Source of the DNA: an uncultured Ruminococcus sp.
Lineage (GTDB): Bacteria > Bacillota > Clostridia > Oscillospirales > Ruminococcaceae
DNA length: 8,045 nucleotides
NCBI GenBank assembly: GCA_902772615.1
Contig: CACYBC010000062.1
Location: 1 to 8,045, forward strand
Direction: 5' to 3'
Positions 5,917 through 8,045 of the stretch are shown in pieces. The notes below the pieces were generated by a model that was not told the DNA's origin, did no database searches, and worked only from the letters and a program-made list of their open reading frames with translations. Within the stretch, counting starts at the first letter, position 1. Every line of letters starts with the position of its first letter. The position numbers were made by a program, and so were the translations under genes.

Positions 5917-7425
5917 ATGCTTAGAAGTACAAAAACACTGAACGGACTGGTGGAAGGATATCCCGGAAGCGATGCCCGCATAACAGTTTACAAGGGCATT
6001 CCTTATGCTGCGGACACATCCGGCAAAAACCGCTGGCGTGCCCCGCAGCCTGTAGAGAACTGGGAAGGCGTACGCCGCTGTTATGAATTCGGTCCCATTA
6101 CCATGCAGGCAGTTCCGGGAAAAGATCCCAATGCCTTCTACGCAAAGGAATGGCATGTCGATCCTGAGGTCCCGATGGGTGAGGATGGATTGAGACTGAA
6201 CATATGGACTCCCGCGAAGAGCGCAGATGAAAAACTCCCTGTATTCGTATGGTTCTTCGGCGGAGCATACAAGGAAGGCTATGCGCATGAGATGGAGTTT
6301 GACGGTGAGCGCATCGCGCACAGAGGCGTCATCTTCGTGACAGTAGCATACCGAGTAAACGTATTCGGATTCCTTTGCCATCCGGAACTCACGGCGGAAG
6401 ATCCCGAACAGCCCGCAAACTTCGGTCTGCTCGACCAGAGAGCAGGTCTTGAATGGGTAAAGAATAACATCGCGTTCTTCGGCGGCGATCCCGACAACGT
6501 CACCATCGGCGGACAGTCCGCAGGCGGCGGCAGCGTCTGGAACCATCTCGCTTCCCCGAAGGCGAAGGGTTCCTTCCACAAGGCGATCATCCAGTCCGCA
6601 GGAGGATGCGGATTCCGTTATCCGGGCTCAATGTTCGGCGGCGGATACAACTTCGAGATGGCTCAGAAGAACGGTGAAAAGTTCCTCAAAGAAGTACTCG
6701 GTGTAAACACGATCGCTGAGGCGAGGGAACTCGATGCCTGGGAGATCGAACAGAAATGTCTCGAGTCCGGAATGATGTTCGGACCGATCTCCGACGGCAA
6801 GTATCTCGTCGAGAGCTACTCGGACACCATCAAGGCCAACAGGATCCCCGAGATGCCTATCCTCATCGGCAATACCACCAACGAGTTCATGAACGGTCCG
6901 GCTTCTGACGATGAAGATGCCATCGTGGAGTGGGCGAAGAAGAATTTCGCTGACAAGGCAGATGAATATCTCGATATCTGCAGAAAGATGTCGGAAGAGT
7001 CGGGAGAACCTCTCAGGAAGGTCTGCACAGTCGGAACATTCGAGCTCGGAACACATCTGGCTCTTGAGTGCTTCGCGGAGCAGGGCAGAGATGTTCACTA
7101 CTACAACTTCGGACCTACGATCCCCGGAGACGATGCAGGTGCATTCCATTCCAGTGATCTGTGGTTCATGACAGAGAACCTTATGAAGTGCTGGAGACCT
7201 TTCGACGGACCTTATTACGATCTGGCCAGGAAGATGTGCAACTACTGGACCAATTTCTGCAAGACCGGAGATCCCAACGGCAACGACGCCGACGGAACCC
7301 CGATGCTGCACTGGGATCCCTTCACAAAGGATGACAAGTGCAATATCTTCTTCGGAGATGAGATCTATATGGTCCACGGAGAGTACACTCCCAAGAGGAA
7401 GTTCCTCTGTGAAGTAAACAAATAG
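5917..7425 (+). CDS. Type-B carboxylesterase, copy 3 of the tandem array
   Basis: This 502-residue serine carboxylesterase is the shortest complete copy and still of normal family length. It has YKGIPYAA, the EDGLRLNIWTP signature (Gly where the family usually has Cys), the oxyanion loop FGGA (114-117), the elbow GQSAG with Ser201, Glu323 in GNTTNEF, His411 in GAFHSSDLWF, and TNFCKTGDPNG. The triad is intact. It lacks a signal peptide and is expected in the cytoplasm. In the first 200 residues it resembles the partial copy 4 closely (EGYA-EMEFDG, RVNVFGFLCHPELTAEDPE). It carries an extra Cys in TNFCKTG and lacks the MPEWK that follows in copies 1 and 2 (it has MLHWD). It lies 29 bp after copy 2 and 39 bp before copy 4 with no terminator between, so copies 2 to 4 are probably one transcript. 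The substrate is unknown. Confidence 0.92.
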   Translation: MLRSTKTLNGLVEGYPGSDARITVYKGIPYAADTSGKNRWRAPQPVENWEGVRRCYEFGPITMQAVPGKDPNAFYAKEWHVDPEVPMGEDGLRLNIWTPAKSADEKLPVFVWFFGGAYKEGYAHEMEFDGERIAHRGVIFVTVAYRVNVFGFLCHPELTAEDPEQPANFGLLDQRAGLEWVKNNIAFFGGDPDNVTIGGQSAGGGSVWNHLASPKAKGSFHKAIIQSAGGCGFRYPGSMFGGGYNFEMAQKNGEKFLKEVLGVNTIAEARELDAWEIEQKCLESGMMFGPISDGKYLVESYSDTIKANRIPEMPILIGNTTNEFMNGPASDDEDAIVEWAKKNFADKADEYLDICRKMSEESGEPLRKVCTVGTFELGTHLALECFAEQGRDVHYYNFGPTIPGDDAGAFHSSDLWFMTENLMKCWRPFDGPYYDLARKMCNYWTNFCKTGDPNGNDADGTPMLHWDPFTKDDKCNIFFGDEIYMVHGEYTPKRKFLCEVNK

Positions 7426-7464
7426 TAATTTGATTAATTCAAGAATTATACGGAGAGTAAAACA

Positions 7465-8045
7465 ATGCTCAGAGTAACAAAGACTGAAAGCGGAATGGTC
7501 AAGGGCTTCCCCGGAACCGATGCAAGGATCACTGTTTTCAAGGGTATCCCGTTTGCAGCACCGACCTGCGGTGAGAACCGCTGGCGCGCGCCGCAGCCTC
7601 CCAAGAGCTGGGAAGGTGTCAGGGAGTGCTATGAATTCGGACCGATCACGATGCAGGCAGTTCCCGGAAAGAATCCCGATGCATTCTATTCAAAAGAGTG
7701 GCATGTGGACCCGGAAGTCCCCATGAATGAAGACGGACTCAGACTGAATATCTGGACGCCCGCGAAATCCGCTGATGAGAGGCTGCCCGTAATGGTATGG
7801 TTCTTCGGCGGCGGATTCAGGGAAGGCTATGCCTGGGAGATGGAGTTTGACGGCGAGCGCATCGCTCACCGCGGAGTCATCCTGGTATCCGTTGCATACC
7901 GTGTAAACGTATTCGGATTCCTCTGCCATCCGGAACTGACGGCGGAAGATCCGGAGCATCCGACGAACTTCGGCATGCTGGACCAGCTCGCAGGTATCGA
8001 GTGGGTCGAGCGCAACATCGCAAACTTCGGCGGTGATCCCAAGAA
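7465..8045 (+). CDS. Type-B carboxylesterase, copy 4 of the tandem array (partial, cut by the window end)
   Basis: The frame is open from the ATG at 7465 to the last base, giving 193 complete codons. The start is supported by CGGAGAG at 7451-7457 and by the same MLRVTKT beginning as copies 1 and 2. It shows FKGIPFAAPTCGENRW, close to the general family pattern, then EDGLRLNIWTP, the oxyanion loop FGGG at 114-117, EMEFDGERIAHRG and the NFGGDP segment that comes just before the nucleophile elbow. The catalytic serine, acid and histidine would lie beyond the window, so activity cannot be judged. Within this part there is no frameshift or stop and it looks like a functional gene. Its nearest relative in the window appears to be copy 3. 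The 39-bp gap before it holds only the ribosome binding site. Confidence 0.9.
   Translation, partial: MLRVTKTESGMVKGFPGTDARITVFKGIPFAAPTCGENRWRAPQPPKSWEGVRECYEFGPITMQAVPGKNPDAFYSKEWHVDPEVPMNEDGLRLNIWTPAKSADERLPVMVWFFGGGFREGYAWEMEFDGERIAHRGVILVSVAYRVNVFGFLCHPELTAEDPEHPTNFGMLDQLAGIEWVERNIANFGGDPK

Larger units (their letters stand above)
2713..8045 (+). repeat. Head-to-tail array of four paralogous carboxylesterase genes
   Basis: Four genes of about 1.5 kb in the same orientation encode clearly homologous proteins, beginning at 2713, 4334, 5917 and 7465. By hand count, copies 1 and 2 match at roughly three-quarters of their first 205 residues. All share the start pattern MLR-TKT, ENRWRAPQP (KNRWRAPQP in copy 3), EMEFDGERIAHRG and NIWTPAK; the three complete copies also share FHSSDLWF, LMKCWRPF and KMCNYWTNF. 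At DNA level the differences are scattered and often synonymous, so these are old duplications kept under selection rather than a recent amplification. The last copy runs off the window and the array may continue. Confidence 0.95.

Noticed and set aside
5899..6579. Related minus-strand open frames recurring in all four esterase copies (2938-3342, 4337-4831, 5899-6579, 7690-7959)
   Set aside because: They look like one another only because the sense genes are paralogous and share codon bias. Their ends vary from copy to copy and none has a translation start signal, so a conserved antisense protein is not supported.
6628..7377. Minus-strand open frame of 249 codons opposite copy 3
   Set aside because: It has no counterpart of the same length opposite copies 1 and 2, no family resemblance, and is fully antisense to an intact esterase.
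7429..7446. Small inverted repeat TAATTC-AA-GAATTA in the gap before copy 4
   Set aside because: Six-base AT-rich arms are expected by chance; there is no T-run at terminator position and no second site to suggest an operator.

Overview
The window is a compact, gene-dense stretch in which every credible gene lies on the + strand. Base composition looks close to 50% GC. Most starts are preceded by a GGAGG-like ribosome binding site at normal spacing, and the gene content points to a fermentative, carbohydrate-using bacterium. My best guess is a Clostridia-type member of the Bacillota from a gut or rumen setting, but no taxonomic marker gene is present and this is only an inference.

Layout: (1) 11-1525 encodes a complete 504-residue double-domain ATPase of a monosaccharide ABC importer (RbsA/MglA type). 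(2) 1526-1629 is an intergenic gap with a plausible promoter and a perfect 13-bp hairpin that lacks a T-tract. (3) 1630-2673 encodes an aldose 1-epimerase (mutarotase, GalM family). (4) 2713-8045 is a head-to-tail array of four paralogous type-B carboxylesterases (alpha/beta hydrolases). Three are complete (2713-4242, 4334-5887, 5917-7425) and the fourth (7465 onward) is cut by the window end before its catalytic serine. A strong hairpin followed by a short T-rich run lies between esterase copies 1 and 2. The gaps between copies 2 and 3 and between copies 3 and 4 are short and hold only ribosome binding sites.

How the genes may work together: the ATPase would power uptake of a sugar, the mutarotase would interconvert anomers of aldoses in the cytoplasm, and the esterases, which show no signal peptides, would hydrolyse ester bonds inside the cell. 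A coherent reading is import of an esterified (for example acetylated or aromatic-acylated) sugar or glycoside, intracellular de-esterification, and entry of the freed sugar into catabolism. The substrate cannot be read from the sequence.

The most unusual features are the esterase tandem array, with well-diverged copies that keep a complete Ser-Glu-His triad in all three full-length members, and the asymmetric ABC ATPase, in which a broken signature motif in domain 1 would face a degenerate Walker A in domain 2. No RNA gene, CRISPR array, insertion sequence or phage element was seen.
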